This document shows, one piece after another, positions 12,634 through 22,121 of a stretch of DNA of 64,000 bases (position 1 is the stretch's first letter; every line of letters starts with the position of its first letter). The notes beneath the pieces are model-generated. The model had not been told where the DNA came from. It did no database searches and was given only the letters and a program-made list of their open reading frames with translations. Origin of the DNA: Alphaproteobacteria bacterium (GTDB taxonomy: Bacteria; Pseudomonadota; Alphaproteobacteria; Rhodobacterales; Rhodobacteraceae); contig JARFTV010000010.1 of NCBI GenBank assembly GCA_029289325.1, positions 40,520-104,519 of the forward strand, given 5' to 3'. A program made the position numbers and the translations under genes.

Positions 12634-15600
12634 ATGAACTTTTCCGCCTGGTCGATCCGCAATCCGGTTGCGCCGCTTCTGGCCTTCTTCCTGCTCATGG
12701 TGCTGGGTTGGCAAAGTTTCAACACTCTGCCGATCACCCGTTTCCCGAATATCGACGTCCCCCTCGTCGCCGTCAACGTGGCCCAGTCCGGCGCCGCCCC
12801 GGCCGAGATCGAGACCCAGATCACCAAGGAGATCGAGGATGCCGTCGCGGGCCTGACCGGGGCCAAGCGCGTCACCTCGACCGTGACAGACGGGCTGTCC
12901 ACGACGGTGATCGAGTTCCGCATGGAAGTTCCGACCGACAAGGCGGTGCAGGATGTGAAGGACGCAGTCGACCAGATCCGCGGTGACCTGCCGGGCGGGA
13001 TCGAGGCCCCCATCGTCAGCCGCATCGACGTGGAAGGCCAGGCGATCATGACCTTCACGGTCGAGGCGCCGAACCGCACGATGGAGGAACTGAGCTGGTT
13101 CGTCGACGACACCGTGACCCGCGCCCTGCAGGGCCGGCCGGGCATCGGTCGCGTCACGCGGATCGGCGGGGCGGACCGGGAGATCCGGGTCGAGCTCGAT
13201 CCGGTGCGGATGGACAGCTATGGCGTGACCGCTCAGGCCGTCAGCGCGCAGATCGCGGCGACGAACACCAACCTCGGCGCGGGGAAGGTGAACCTCGGCG
13301 AGGGCGAGCAGGTGATCCGCACGCTGGGCGACAGCGGCACGGTCGAAAGCCTGGCGCAGACGACCATCGCGCTGCCCTCGGGGCGATTCGTGAAGCTGAC
13401 CGACCTTGGCCGGGTGGTGGACAGCTATGAAGAGTTGAAGAGCTTCGCCCGTTTCGACGGCAATCCGACGGTGGCCTTCCTGGTCTTCCGCTCCAAGGGT
13501 GCGTCCGAGGTCAGCGTGGCCGAGACGACGAACGCGGTGGTGGATGATCTGCGGGCGCAGAACCCGGATGTGACCATAAGCATGGTCGATGACAGCGTCT
13601 TCTACACCTATGGCAACTACGAGGCGGCGATCCATACGCTGCTGGAAGGGGCGCTGCTGGCGGTGCTGGTGGTGCTTGCCTTCCTGCGCAACTGGCGCGC
13701 GACGCTGATCGCGGCTGTGGCGCTGCCGCTGTCGGCAGTGCCGACCTTCTGGGTAATGTCGCAGCTGGGCTTCTCGCTGAACCTTGTCAGCTTCCTGGCG
13801 CTGACGCTGGCGACGGGGATCCTGGTCGACGACGCGATCGTCGAGATCGAGAACATCGCGCGACACATCCGCATGGGGAAAACCCCGTTCCGCGCCGCGA
13901 TCGAGGCTGCGGACGAGATCGGCCTGGCGGTCATCGCGACCACTTTCACCATCGTCGCGGTCTTTGTGCCTGTGTCGTTCATGCCGGGTATTCCGGGCCA
14001 GTACTTCCGCCAGTTTGGCCTGACAGTGGCGATTGCGGTCCTGTTCTCGCTGCTGGTGGCGCGTCTGATCACGCCGATGATGGCGGCCTATCTGATGCGC
14101 GACAAGGATGCGGTCGGCCATGACGAGGGCCACGGCGACGGGCTGATCATGCGCGGCTATCTGCGACTGGTCAGCGCCACGACCAAGGTGCGGCGGTCGG
14201 AAAAGCGGCGCTGGCTGGCTCTGCCGACCTATTACGTCACGCTGGTGGTCGCCATCGGGGTGGTGATCCTGTCGGTCATCGCCATGCTGCAGGTGCCCGG
14301 CAGCCTGTTCCCGCCCGAGGATGAAAGCCGGATCGTCGTCTCTGTCGAACTGCCGCCGGGGTCCACGCTGGAGGACACCGCCGCGACGACCGACTGGATG
14401 CGCGAGGCGGTGCTGGACATCGACGGGGTGAAATCGGTGCTGGTGATCGGCGGCTCGACCCCGCTGGGCGACCGGGATATCCGGCGGGCAACCTTCACCA
14501 TCATCCTCGACCGGCTGGACAACGGGCTGGGGCGGAAGCTCTCGGACCTTGCGCAGCGGATCCCGGTGATCGGGCCGATCTTGCCCGAGGCGCCGATCCA
14601 GGGCCGCATCCGCCCGCAGGCCGAGATCGAGACCGAGGTCTTCACCATGCTACGCGACGTCCCCGACCTGCGCGCCTTCAAGGCGGCGGCGATGGGCGGC
14701 GGCGCGCGTCCCTTCAGCTTTGACATCCTGTCGGATGACGAGCGTGACCTTGACGAGGCAGTGCGCAAGATCGACGAGGCGCTCCGGGTGGAGCCGATGT
14801 TCCTCAACGCCTCGACCGAGGCTTCGCTGCCCCGGCCGGAGATCCAGATCACCCCCAAGGCGGAAGAGGCCGCTCGACTGGGGGTCACCGTGCAGCAGAT
14901 CGCGACGGTGGTGCGGGTGGCGACCATCGGCGATATCTCGGCGGCGCTGGGGAAGCTGTCGATCGACAACCGGCAGGTGCCGATCCGGGTGCAGCTGGAC
15001 GAAGCCTCACGCGATGATCTTGCGCGGATATCGGCCCTGAAGCTGATGACCTCGGCGGGGCCAGTGCCCCTGTCGGCGGTGGCGACGGTTGAAGTGGCCG
15101 AGGGGCCATCGGTGGTGAAGCGCCTGAACCGGCTGCGGGTCGCGACCGTGGGGGCGGATATCGCGCCGGGCTATGTGCTGGACCAGGCGACCGCGCGCTT
15201 CCAGGAGATCCTGCCGGGGCTGAACCTGCCGACTTCGGTGCAGGTCTCGCCCTCGGGCGATGCGGAGGTGCAGGCGGAACTTCTGGGCAGCTTCCAGAAT
15301 GCGATGATCCTTGGCGTGCTGCTGATGATGTTCGTCCTGATCCTGCTGTTCCATTCGGTGCTGCAGCCGGTGACGATCATCTTCTCGCTGCTTCTGTCGG
15401 TGGGAGGCGTGGCGGCGGCGCTGATCGTGACGCAGAACCCGCTGTCGATGCCGGTGCTGATCGGGATCCTGATGCTGATGGGCATCGTGGCGAAGAACGC
15501 GATCCTGCTGATCGACTTCGCCATCGAGATGCGGGTGCGGGGCATGTCCCGGATCGAGGCGGTGATCGAGGCGGGCCACAAGCGGGCGCGGCCGATCGTG

Positions 15601-15957
15601 ATGACCTCGATCGCCATGTCGGCGGGGATGCTGCCCTCGGCGCTTGGGGTGGGCGAAGGCGGGGCCTTCCGCGCGCCGATGGCGATCGCGGTGATCGGCG
15701 GCATCATCGTCTCGACCGTGCTGAGCCTGGTCGTGGTGCCGTCGATGTATCTGGTGATGGACGATCTGTCGCGGCTCTTCTCTTGGGTTCTTGGTCGCTT
15801 CCTTGGGAAGAAGGAGGTCGAGCCGGAAAACCCCGAGACGCATGTCCTGGCCGAGAGGATCGAGAAGGGCCGCGAAGAACTGGCGCTGGTGCAGGGTCGG
15901 CTGATGGCGCTGGAGGCGCAGCTGACCGGCAAGTCCCGGCCCCACGCCGCCGAATAG
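12634..15957 (+). CDS. RND-superfamily multidrug efflux permease
   Basis: About 1107-aa inner-membrane proton-driven pump of the AcrB/HAE1 family. Visible hallmarks are the N-terminal helix after MNFSAWSIRNPVAPLLAFF, ITRFPNIDVPLVAVNV, the TM4 proton-relay aspartates in ATGILVDDAIVEIENIARH, and the matching second half with MGIVAKNAILLIDFAIEMR. The protein ends in a charged helical tail (EVEPENPETHVLAERIEKGREE split over the last 55 residues) longer than in AcrB and possibly coiled-coil. The start at 12634 has GAGGGG 6-8 nt upstream; the frame is open further but the family N-terminus begins here. Substrate is not predictable from sequence. Confidence 0.93.
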   Translation: MNFSAWSIRNPVAPLLAFFLLMVLGWQSFNTLPITRFPNIDVPLVAVNVAQSGAAPAEIETQITKEIEDAVAGLTGAKRVTSTVTDGLSTTVIEFRMEVPTDKAVQDVKDAVDQIRGDLPGGIEAPIVSRIDVEGQAIMTFTVEAPNRTMEELSWFVDDTVTRALQGRPGIGRVTRIGGADREIRVELDPVRMDSYGVTAQAVSAQIAATNTNLGAGKVNLGEGEQVIRTLGDSGTVESLAQTTIALPSGRFVKLTDLGRVVDSYEELKSFARFDGNPTVAFLVFRSKGASEVSVAETTNAVVDDLRAQNPDVTISMVDDSVFYTYGNYEAAIHTLLEGALLAVLVVLAFLRNWRATLIAAVALPLSAVPTFWVMSQLGFSLNLVSFLALTLATGILVDDAIVEIENIARHIRMGKTPFRAAIEAADEIGLAVIATTFTIVAVFVPVSFMPGIPGQYFRQFGLTVAIAVLFSLLVARLITPMMAAYLMRDKDAVGHDEGHGDGLIMRGYLRLVSATTKVRRSEKRRWLALPTYYVTLVVAIGVVILSVIAMLQVPGSLFPPEDESRIVVSVELPPGSTLEDTAATTDWMREAVLDIDGVKSVLVIGGSTPLGDRDIRRATFTIILDRLDNGLGRKLSDLAQRIPVIGPILPEAPIQGRIRPQAEIETEVFTMLRDVPDLRAFKAAAMGGGARPFSFDILSDDERDLDEAVRKIDEALRVEPMFLNASTEASLPRPEIQITPKAEEAARLGVTVQQIATVVRVATIGDISAALGKLSIDNRQVPIRVQLDEASRDDLARISALKLMTSAGPVPLSAVATVEVAEGPSVVKRLNRLRVATVGADIAPGYVLDQATARFQEILPGLNLPTSVQVSPSGDAEVQAELLGSFQNAMILGVLLMMFVLILLFHSVLQPVTIIFSLLLSVGGVAAALIVTQNPLSMPVLIGILMLMGIVAKNAILLIDFAIEMRVRGMSRIEAVIEAGHKRARPIVMTSIAMSAGMLPSALGVGEGGAFRAPMAIAVIGGIIVSTVLSLVVVPSMYLVMDDLSRLFSWVLGRFLGKKEVEPENPETHVLAERIEKGREELALVQGRLMALEAQLTGKSRPHAAE

Positions 15958-15979
15958 GCGGGCAGATGAAGCCGGGACT

Positions 15980-16030
15980 AAATTCCTTGAGGAAGGAATT
16001 TGTCGAAATCCTTGATCAAGGATTTTGGGT
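15980..16030 (+). repeat. Interspersed double-hairpin repeat, copy 1
   Basis: Two adjacent palindromes: AAATTCCTT/AAGGAATTT with loop GAGG (15980-16001) and the perfect 20-mer AAATCCTTGATCAAGGATTT (16006-16025), then TTGGGTCCCGG. The second covers the hyuB stop codon. The order GAATT, AAATCC, AAGGAT, TTGGGTC is shared with 25781-25825. It probably also acts as a bidirectional terminator between the RND gene and hyuB. Confidence 0.6.
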
Positions 16031-17713
16031 CCCGGTCCCCGCGTCCGGCCAGAGGCGCGCCGCTACTTCCGCCGTGTAGCGGCCGAGGCGAACATCCTCG
16101 GCCACCAGCGCCGGGTCGCGCTTGGCAGGCGGGCCGTAGCCTCCGCCTCCCGGCGTGCGCACCCGCACGCGATCCCCCGGTTTCAACGCGATGTCCTGTG
16201 CCTTGGACAGATGTTCCGGCACCAGCGTCACGCCGTCGCGGATCACCTCCACCCGGTTCACCGCGCCGTCCTGCCCGCCAAGCGCGCCCTGCGGCCCCAC
16301 GCGCCCGTGGTCCATGACAAAACTCGCCCGGGCCTGGCCACGCAGCAATTCGATCTCGTAATCCAGCCCGAAGCCCCCACGATGCTGCCCTGCCCCGCCA
16401 GATCCTTCGTGCAGCGCGTAGCGGCGATAAAGGACCGGGTAGGTCTGCTCCATAATCTCGACCGGGGGGGCCTTTGAGATGCCGATGGTCGAACAGCCGT
16501 TGGCGATCCCGTCCCCGCCGGCAAAGCCGCCATAGCCGCCGCCCGAGATCTGGTACATCACATAGTCCCGCCCCTTCTCGGGGTCGTGGCCGCCAAGGCC
16601 GAAGTTGCCCGAGGTCCCGGCGGGGGCGGCAGTCACCCGGTCGGGGATCGCCTGGACGAGCGCCGCAAAGACCGCTTCGGCGATGCGCTGGCTGACCTCC
16701 GCCGCGCAGCCCGAGACCGGGCGGGGGTAATGGGCGTCAAGGAAGGTGCCCTCGATCCCCGTGACCTCCAGCGGCTCGAACGCCCCGGCACTGATCGGCA
16801 CGTCGGGGAAGATATGGCGCATGGCAAGATAGACTGCCGACAGCGTCGTCGCCCGGACCGAGTTCATCGGGCCGAGGCAAGGCGGCGAAGACCCGGCGAA
16901 GTCGAAGGTCAGGCCATCGCCCCTGGTCACGGTCAGGGCGATGGTCAGGGGCTGGTTCACCACCCCGTCGCTGTCCACGATTGCGGTACTGCGATAGCTG
17001 CCGGGCGGGATCAGGTCGATCATCGCGCGCATTTGCCTGGCCGCAAGCTCGCGCATCCGGGCTATCGCTTCGACCACGGTCGCGTCGCCATAGCGGTCCA
17101 GAAGCGCGCCAAGGCGTTCCGCGCCGACCAGAAGCGCCGAGGCCTGGGCCTGCACGTCGCCGATCCGCTGTTCCGAGACACGGATGTTGGAGCAGATGAC
17201 CTGCCAGAGTTCCTGGTCCAGCGCGCCCCTCTTGAACAGCTTCACCGGCGGGAGACGCAACCCCTCCTGCTCGGCGCTGATCGCGCTGGCGGAAAAGCCG
17301 CCGGGCACCGCGCCGCCGGTGTCGGGCCAGTGGCCGGTGTTTGACAGCCAGCAGAATATCCGGCCGTCTCGCCAGACCGGCATGGCGAAGCGCACATCCA
17401 TCAGATGGGTGCCGCCGAGATAGGGGTCGTTGACGATGTAGATGTCGCCGGGTTCCGGCGCGGCGGTGATCCCCTGGCGGATCCGGTCAAGGATCGTGTG
17501 GGTCGAGAACTGCATGACGCCGACAAAGACCGGTAGGCCCTTCGAGCCTTGCGCGATGAGCGACCCGTCCTCGGCCGAATAGATGCCGTCGGAGCGATCG
17601 TCCGCCTCGGCGATCACCGGGCTGAAGGCCGCGCGGGAGAAGGTCAGGTCCATCTCGTCGCAGACCTGCTGCAGGCCCGCCTGGATGACGGCAAGGGTGA
17701 CGGGATCGATCAT
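16016..17713 (-). CDS. hyuB: Hydantoinase B/oxoprolinase subunit
   Basis: 565-aa large subunit of the ATP-dependent hydantoinase/5-oxoprolinase/acetone-carboxylase superfamily. Typical blocks: MIDPVTLAVIQAGLQQVCDE start, FSPVIAEADDRSDGIYSAEDG, the NDPYLGGTHLMDV metal-site region, LSNTGHWPDTGG and a C-terminal PGGGGYGPP. With HyuA it should cleave a cyclic amide using ATP. It is the last gene of the long N-heterocycle operon, 76 bp after hyuA, with GGAGAGG as ribosome-binding site. A lactam such as 1,4,5,6-tetrahydro-6-oxonicotinate is a plausible substrate here; N-methylhydantoin or 5-oxoproline are family alternatives. Confidence 0.9.
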   Translation of the reverse strand: MIDPVTLAVIQAGLQQVCDEMDLTFSRAAFSPVIAEADDRSDGIYSAEDGSLIAQGSKGLPVFVGVMQFSTHTILDRIRQGITAAPEPGDIYIVNDPYLGGTHLMDVRFAMPVWRDGRIFCWLSNTGHWPDTGGAVPGGFSASAISAEQEGLRLPPVKLFKRGALDQELWQVICSNIRVSEQRIGDVQAQASALLVGAERLGALLDRYGDATVVEAIARMRELAARQMRAMIDLIPPGSYRSTAIVDSDGVVNQPLTIALTVTRGDGLTFDFAGSSPPCLGPMNSVRATTLSAVYLAMRHIFPDVPISAGAFEPLEVTGIEGTFLDAHYPRPVSGCAAEVSQRIAEAVFAALVQAIPDRVTAAPAGTSGNFGLGGHDPEKGRDYVMYQISGGGYGGFAGGDGIANGCSTIGISKAPPVEIMEQTYPVLYRRYALHEGSGGAGQHRGGFGLDYEIELLRGQARASFVMDHGRVGPQGALGGQDGAVNRVEVIRDGVTLVPEHLSKAQDIALKPGDRVRVRTPGGGGYGPPAKRDPALVAEDVRLGRYTAEVAARLWPDAGTGTQNP

Positions 17714-17789
17714 AGGGCCTCTCCGGGACGGCTCATCGCGGCGCCGGCGCTTGGTCTTCGTGGACGGACGAGGAGCGACCGGAGCGGTT

Positions 17790-19808
17790 TCATGCGCCGA
17801 CCTCCACGATCAGGTTGCCATCGGCATCCTGCGTCACCCTCGCCCCGGGGTCGATGACGATTGTCGTGTCCATTTGCTCAATGATCGCAGGGCCTTGCAA
17901 GTCGATCTTCACAGGAAGGTGGTCGCGCCAATAGACCGGGGTGTCGTGCCAGCCGTCGAACCAGACGCTGCGCGTCGCGGAAGGTACCGCCTTCGCCTGC
18001 CGCCCTGCCGGGTCGATGAGCCGCGACAGGTCCAAGGCCGGACGTTCACCTATGACCGAGCAGTTCAGGTTCACCAGATGGGCCCGGATCGTCGGCAGTT
18101 CGACCCGGAACCGGGCGTGATAGGCGGCCTCGAACAGGCGTTGCAGCAGCTCGCGGCCGGGGGTCGCCGAGGGTAGCGGCACACGCAGCAGATGGGTCTG
18201 GCCGACGAATTGCATGTCCGCGGAAAACTCGGCGCGAGTGGTGGTGAGGGCGATCTTCTCCTGTCCGATCAGGCGGCGACCCTCGGCTTCCTGCGCTGCG
18301 AGGATGGCGTGGACCTCGGTCATGTCCACCGTGTCAAGCGGACGGTTCAGGGTGCGGACGAAGTCGTGGCGCAGGTCCGCAACCACGCAGCCAAGTGCAT
18401 TGGTGATGCCGGGGCGGGCTGGGATCAACACCTTGGGAACATTGAGCTCTCTGGCCAAAGCCACGGCATGCAGCGGCCCCGCCCCGCCAAAGGCGAACAG
18501 CGCGAAATCGCGCGGGTCCGCCCCGAGAGAGATCGAGACCATGCGGATCGCCCCGGCCATATGGGTATTGGCGATGCGGATCACCGCCTCGGCTGCCGCT
18601 TCCACCGACAGCCCCAGGGGTGCCGCGATCTGATCCTGCATGGCCCGCTGAGCGGCCTCGGCAGCCTTGCCGAAACGGCTGGCAGGCAGGCGACCGAGGA
18701 TCAGGTTCGCGTCGGAAATCGTGACCTGTGTCCCGCCACGACCATAGCAGACCGGGCCGGGGGTGGAACCCGCGCTGTCCGGGCCGACCCGCAGCATACC
18801 GCCCGCGTCGATCCGGGCGATCGAGCCGCCGCCCGCGCCCACGGTGCGAACGTCCACCATGGGCACATGGATCGGCATGGCATATTCGACCTCGATCTGG
18901 TTCGAGACGGGCGCGACACCTCCCCGGATCATCGCCACATCGGTGGAGGTTCCGCCCATGTCATAAGTCAGAAGGTTCGGCATCCCCGCCCGCCGCCCCG
19001 TCGCCAGCGCCGCCATCACGCCCGAGGCGGGGCCGGACATGACCGTCTTGACCGCCTCTCTCGCCACGTCCCTGGCGGCGACCATGCCGCCATTGCCGTT
19101 CATCACCAGAAGGTCGCGCTGATAGCCCTGCGCGGCCAGCTGGTCGGCCAGTCGGGCGACGTAGCGTTCCAGCAGCGGCTGAACCGAGGCATTGACAGCC
19201 GCCGTGACGCCCCGTTCGTACTCCCTGGATTCCGACAGAAGAACGTGGCCCAAGGTAATGTAATCATTGGGCCAAATCTCGCGCGCGATCTCGGCGGCGC
19301 GCAATTCGTGGGCGGGGTTGGCATAGGCGTGGAGGAAGTGGATCACCAAGGCCTCGCAGCCCTGATCAAGGAGGTGGCGAAGCGAGTGCCGCAGCGCCTC
19401 TTCGTCCAGCGCCGTCAGCACGCGGCCACGCGCATCCATCCGCTCAGGCACTTCAAGCCGCAGGTCGCGGGGGATGACCGGACGGAAATATCCATGCATC
19501 CCATAGGCTTGTGGGCGGGTCCTGCGGCCAAGCTCCAGCACGTCGCGGAAGCCTTCGGTGGTGATGAGGCCGGTCCGCGCCAGCTGGCGTTCAAGAACGG
19601 CATTGGTCGTGGTGGTGGTGCCGTGGACGATCAGGTCGATCGCGGAAAGCTCGGCCCCTGCCTCGGCGAAGGCGTCAAGGACGCCGGCCGACTGGTTCGG
19701 CAAGGTGGTCGGCACCTTGGCCAGCCGGACCGTGCCCGAGGCGGGGTCGAAGATCACCAGATCGGTGAACGTCCCGCCCACATCGACGCCCGCCACAAGC
19801 CCGGTCAT
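17790..19808 (-). CDS. hyuA: Hydantoinase A/oxoprolinase subunit
   Basis: 672-aa ATP-binding subunit partnering HyuB. The N-terminal Hydant_A_N domain begins GVDVGGTFTDLVIFDP (phosphate loop 1) and has HGTTTTTNAVLER; the central domain has TYDMGGTSTDVAMI (phosphate loop 2), a GGGSIARID stretch and FGGAGPLHAVALA; the C-terminal region has WHDTPVYWRDHL and GPAIIEQMDTTIVI. These are the standard features of ATP-dependent hydantoinases. Its ATG directly follows the livF stop, so transporter and enzyme are co-expressed. The reaction class (ATP-coupled ring opening of a cyclic amide) is known; the substrate is inferred from the operon. Confidence 0.91.
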   Translation of the reverse strand: MTGLVAGVDVGGTFTDLVIFDPASGTVRLAKVPTTLPNQSAGVLDAFAEAGAELSAIDLIVHGTTTTTNAVLERQLARTGLITTEGFRDVLELGRRTRPQAYGMHGYFRPVIPRDLRLEVPERMDARGRVLTALDEEALRHSLRHLLDQGCEALVIHFLHAYANPAHELRAAEIAREIWPNDYITLGHVLLSESREYERGVTAAVNASVQPLLERYVARLADQLAAQGYQRDLLVMNGNGGMVAARDVAREAVKTVMSGPASGVMAALATGRRAGMPNLLTYDMGGTSTDVAMIRGGVAPVSNQIEVEYAMPIHVPMVDVRTVGAGGGSIARIDAGGMLRVGPDSAGSTPGPVCYGRGGTQVTISDANLILGRLPASRFGKAAEAAQRAMQDQIAAPLGLSVEAAAEAVIRIANTHMAGAIRMVSISLGADPRDFALFAFGGAGPLHAVALARELNVPKVLIPARPGITNALGCVVADLRHDFVRTLNRPLDTVDMTEVHAILAAQEAEGRRLIGQEKIALTTTRAEFSADMQFVGQTHLLRVPLPSATPGRELLQRLFEAAYHARFRVELPTIRAHLVNLNCSVIGERPALDLSRLIDPAGRQAKAVPSATRSVWFDGWHDTPVYWRDHLPVKIDLQGPAIIEQMDTTIVIDPGARVTQDADGNLIVEVGA

Positions 19809-20507
19809 TCAGACACCCACATAGGTTCGGAAAACTTCACCATCGGCCGTCAAGCCATTGACATTAATTGCCTTCTCGACGCGCCCAGCGACCATGAAAG
19901 CCACCCGATCGGCAAGTTTCAGCACCGCATCCACCCGTTGTTCGACCAGCACCACGGCAACGCCTTCGGCCCGCAGCGTCAGGATCGCCTCCTGGATCAG
20001 CGCGATCATCGAGGGTTGCAGCCCCTCGGTCGGCTCGTCGAGGAGAAGGACCTTGGGCCGCAGGCAAAGCGCGCGGGCGATGGCGAGCATCTGCTGCTCA
20101 CCCCCTGACAGGGTCCCTGCGGTTTGGTCGAGACGTTCGCGCAGGCGGGGAAAAAGCGTCAGGACATGCGCCAGAGTGGCGGCGTCGTTGCCCCGGACAA
20201 GACCGCCGACCGCCAGATTCTCGGCCACGGTGAGCGGACCAAAAAGGCGGCGGCCCTGCGGGACATAGGCGAGGCCACGTTTCGGGACCTCATGCGCGGG
20301 CAGCCCGTGCAGCGCTGCGCCATCAAGGGTAATGGTCCCGGCGGCTGCTGGAAGAAGACCCATCAATGTCTTGAGAAAGGTGGATTTTCCGACGCCGTTG
20401 CGCCCCATCAGGCAGGTGATCCGGCCCGACTCCGCGCGAAAATCGACCCCTCGCAGGACGGTGACGGGCCCGTAGCCCGCGATCAGGCCCTGCACCTCAA
20501 GCGCCAA
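19809..20507 (-). CDS. livF: Branched-chain-type ABC transporter ATP-binding protein LivF
   Basis: About 232-aa ATPase of the high-affinity branched-chain amino acid transport type. It has Walker A (GRNGVGKST), signature LSGGEQQMLAIARAL, Walker B (VLLLDEPTEGLQP) and the LivF sequence VLVEQRVDAVLKLADR. The TTG at 20507 is chosen: AGGAGG sits 6 nt upstream, and the resulting N-terminus (LALEVQGLIAGYG) and length fit LivF, whereas the frame is open to 20570. It overlaps livG by 11 nt. In this operon it likely energises uptake of the heterocyclic carboxylate. Confidence 0.9.
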   Translation of the reverse strand: MALEVQGLIAGYGPVTVLRGVDFRAESGRITCLMGRNGVGKSTFLKTLMGLLPAAAGTITLDGAALHGLPAHEVPKRGLAYVPQGRRLFGPLTVAENLAVGGLVRGNDAATLAHVLTLFPRLRERLDQTAGTLSGGEQQMLAIARALCLRPKVLLLDEPTEGLQPSMIALIQEAILTLRAEGVAVVLVEQRVDAVLKLADRVAFMVAGRVEKAINVNGLTADGEVFRTYVGV

Positions 20508-21201
20508 GATAGGCCTCCTGCACATGCGGGTTCGCGCGAATTTCTGCCGGCGTGCCCGTCGCAAGGACACGGCCGAAGGTCAGGACGGTGATCCGGGTGG
20601 CAAGATCCATCACCACCTCCATGTTGTGTTCGATCAGAAGGACGGTCGTTTCCGGCACCAGACTGCGGACCAGCGACTTGAACCCCTCGATCTCGGAGGC
20701 GGCGAGGCCTTGGGTGGGTTCGTCCAGGATCAGGAGGCGGGGGTGGAGCGCGAGGCCCATCGCGACCTCCAGAAGGCGCTGGTGGCCGTAGGACAGGGTC
20801 TGCGCCTCCTGCTCCTCCAGACCGTCAAGGCCGACCCGGACCAGGGCGGCACGGGTGCGGGCCGTGAGATCGCGCGTGCCTTGCGACTGGACGGCAAGGG
20901 CCACGTTGTCAAAGACCGACAGGCGCGGGAAAACGCTGGTGATCTGGAAGGTGTAGGCGATGCCCTTGCGCGCACGGTGGTGCGCGGGAAGCCGGGTGAT
21001 GTCCTCTCCGTTCAGGCTGATGGTACCGGACTGGGCCGGAAGGCGGCCGGAGAGGAGGCTGACGAAGGTGGTCTTGCCAGCCCCGTTCGGACCGATCAGG
21101 CCATGGATCTCACCTTGGGTCAGGGTGAAATCGACGCCGTCCACCGCTTTCAGGCCGCCGAAATGCCGGGTCAGGCCGCGCGTCTGGATCAGGGGAGCCA
21201 T
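20497..21201 (-). CDS. livG: Branched-chain-type ABC transporter ATP-binding protein LivG
   Basis: About 234-aa ATPase, partner of LivF. Walker A is GPNGAGKTT; the LivG-specific segment ARKGIAYTFQITSVFPRLSVFDNV follows; signature region LSYGHQRLLEVAMGLA and Walker B LLILDEPTQGLA are intact, and HNMEVVMDLATRI carries the H-loop. The signature reads LSYGHQ rather than LSGGEQ, a variant frequent in LivG. The ATG at 21201 is preferred over the in-frame GTG at 21210 because of the AAAGGTGG spacing. It overlaps the livM stop by 13 nt. Confidence 0.9.
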   Translation of the reverse strand: MAPLIQTRGLTRHFGGLKAVDGVDFTLTQGEIHGLIGPNGAGKTTFVSLLSGRLPAQSGTISLNGEDITRLPAHHRARKGIAYTFQITSVFPRLSVFDNVALAVQSQGTRDLTARTRAALVRVGLDGLEEQEAQTLSYGHQRLLEVAMGLALHPRLLILDEPTQGLAASEIEGFKSLVRSLVPETTVLLIEHNMEVVMDLATRITVLTFGRVLATGTPAEIRANPHVQEAYLGA

Positions 21202-22121
21202 CTCAGCCACCTTTCCCGGATCGTACCCAGTATGCCCTTCGGTGCGAAAAGGATCAGGACCACCAGCGCCGCGCCGACGATGAACTGATGCGCGGTGGTC
21301 AACACCGTCGCCGCCTCGATCAGCGCGAACATCAACAGCGCGCCGAGGAACGGGCCAAGCGTGGTCCCTGCCCCGCCCATCAGGACGTAGAGCATGGGCA
21401 GGATCGAATACTGGATCGTCGCGAAGCTTGCCCCGACATAGCCGAAGAGAAGCGCATAGGCGGCCCCTGCGGCCCCGGCGTAAAGGCCCGAGAGGGTTAG
21501 AGCCGCAAGTTTCACCGTGAAGGGGTTGTAGCCGAGCATGCGGCTCCGCTCCTCATTCTCGCGCATCGCGACCATGGTGCGGCCGAAGGGGGAGCGGACG
21601 AGGGCGAGGCTGGCGAGCAGGCCGATGGCAAAGATCGTCAGCGCAGCAAGGAAGCGCGGGGTGTCGGTGGACAGGTCGGAGCCAAGGAGAACGCGGCCGC
21701 TGCTCACGACGGCGAAGCCATCCTCGCCGCCGGTGACATGGGCGAAGTAGAGGAGCGTCAGATAGCCGGCCTGGGCGAACATGAGCGTCACGATCATGAA
21801 GCTGACACCCGCGGTGCGCAGCGCCAGAAGGCCAAGGGCGGCGGCGATCAGGCCCCCTCCGGCGATCCCGGCGATGAAGGCGGGGCCTGCCGCCCAACCC
21901 CAGAGCTGCGCGGGCAGGCCCGCGGCATACATGCCCGCCGCCAGCAGAAGCGCATGGCCAAGGCTGAGAAGGCCGGTGTAGCCAAAGGCGAGGTTGTAGC
22001 CCATGGCGAAGACGGCCAGCACCATGATCCGCGCAAGGTTCGTCGCGTGGTAGGGCGAGAGCCAGAGCGGCGCGGTGGCAAGGACGGCGATCAGCGCGAT
22101 GTGCAGGATCCAGGGCTTCAC
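21189..22121 (-). CDS. livM: Branched-chain-type ABC transporter permease LivM
   Basis: About 310-aa polytopic permease with the LivM hallmarks ARIMVLAVFAMGYNLAFGYTG, LSLGHALLLAAGMYAAG, RSPFGRTMVAMRENEERSRMLG and YNPFTVKLAALTLSGLYAG. The frame is open to 22583, but the family start is the GTG at 22121, which shares GTGA with the livH stop. About nine membrane helices are apparent. It pairs with LivH to form the channel. Confidence 0.9.
   Translation of the reverse strand: MKPWILHIALIAVLATAPLWLSPYHATNLARIMVLAVFAMGYNLAFGYTGLLSLGHALLLAAGMYAAGLPAQLWGWAAGPAFIAGIAGGGLIAAALGLLALRTAGVSFMIVTLMFAQAGYLTLLYFAHVTGGEDGFAVVSSGRVLLGSDLSTDTPRFLAALTIFAIGLLASLALVRSPFGRTMVAMRENEERSRMLGYNPFTVKLAALTLSGLYAGAAGAAYALLFGYVGASFATIQYSILPMLYVLMGGAGTTLGPFLGALLMFALIEAATVLTTAHQFIVGAALVVLILFAPKGILGTIRERWLRWLP

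Noticed and set aside
12589..14133. Long open frame (514 codons) antisense to the RND pump gene
   Set aside because: Composition is Arg/His/Gln/Asp-rich as expected of a high-GC antisense shadow, and the plus strand encodes an unmistakable RND pump.
16016..19808. Acetone or acetophenone carboxylase instead of hydantoinase
   Set aside because: Only two subunits of hydantoinase A/B type are present, with no third small subunit, and the context is an N-heterocycle operon.
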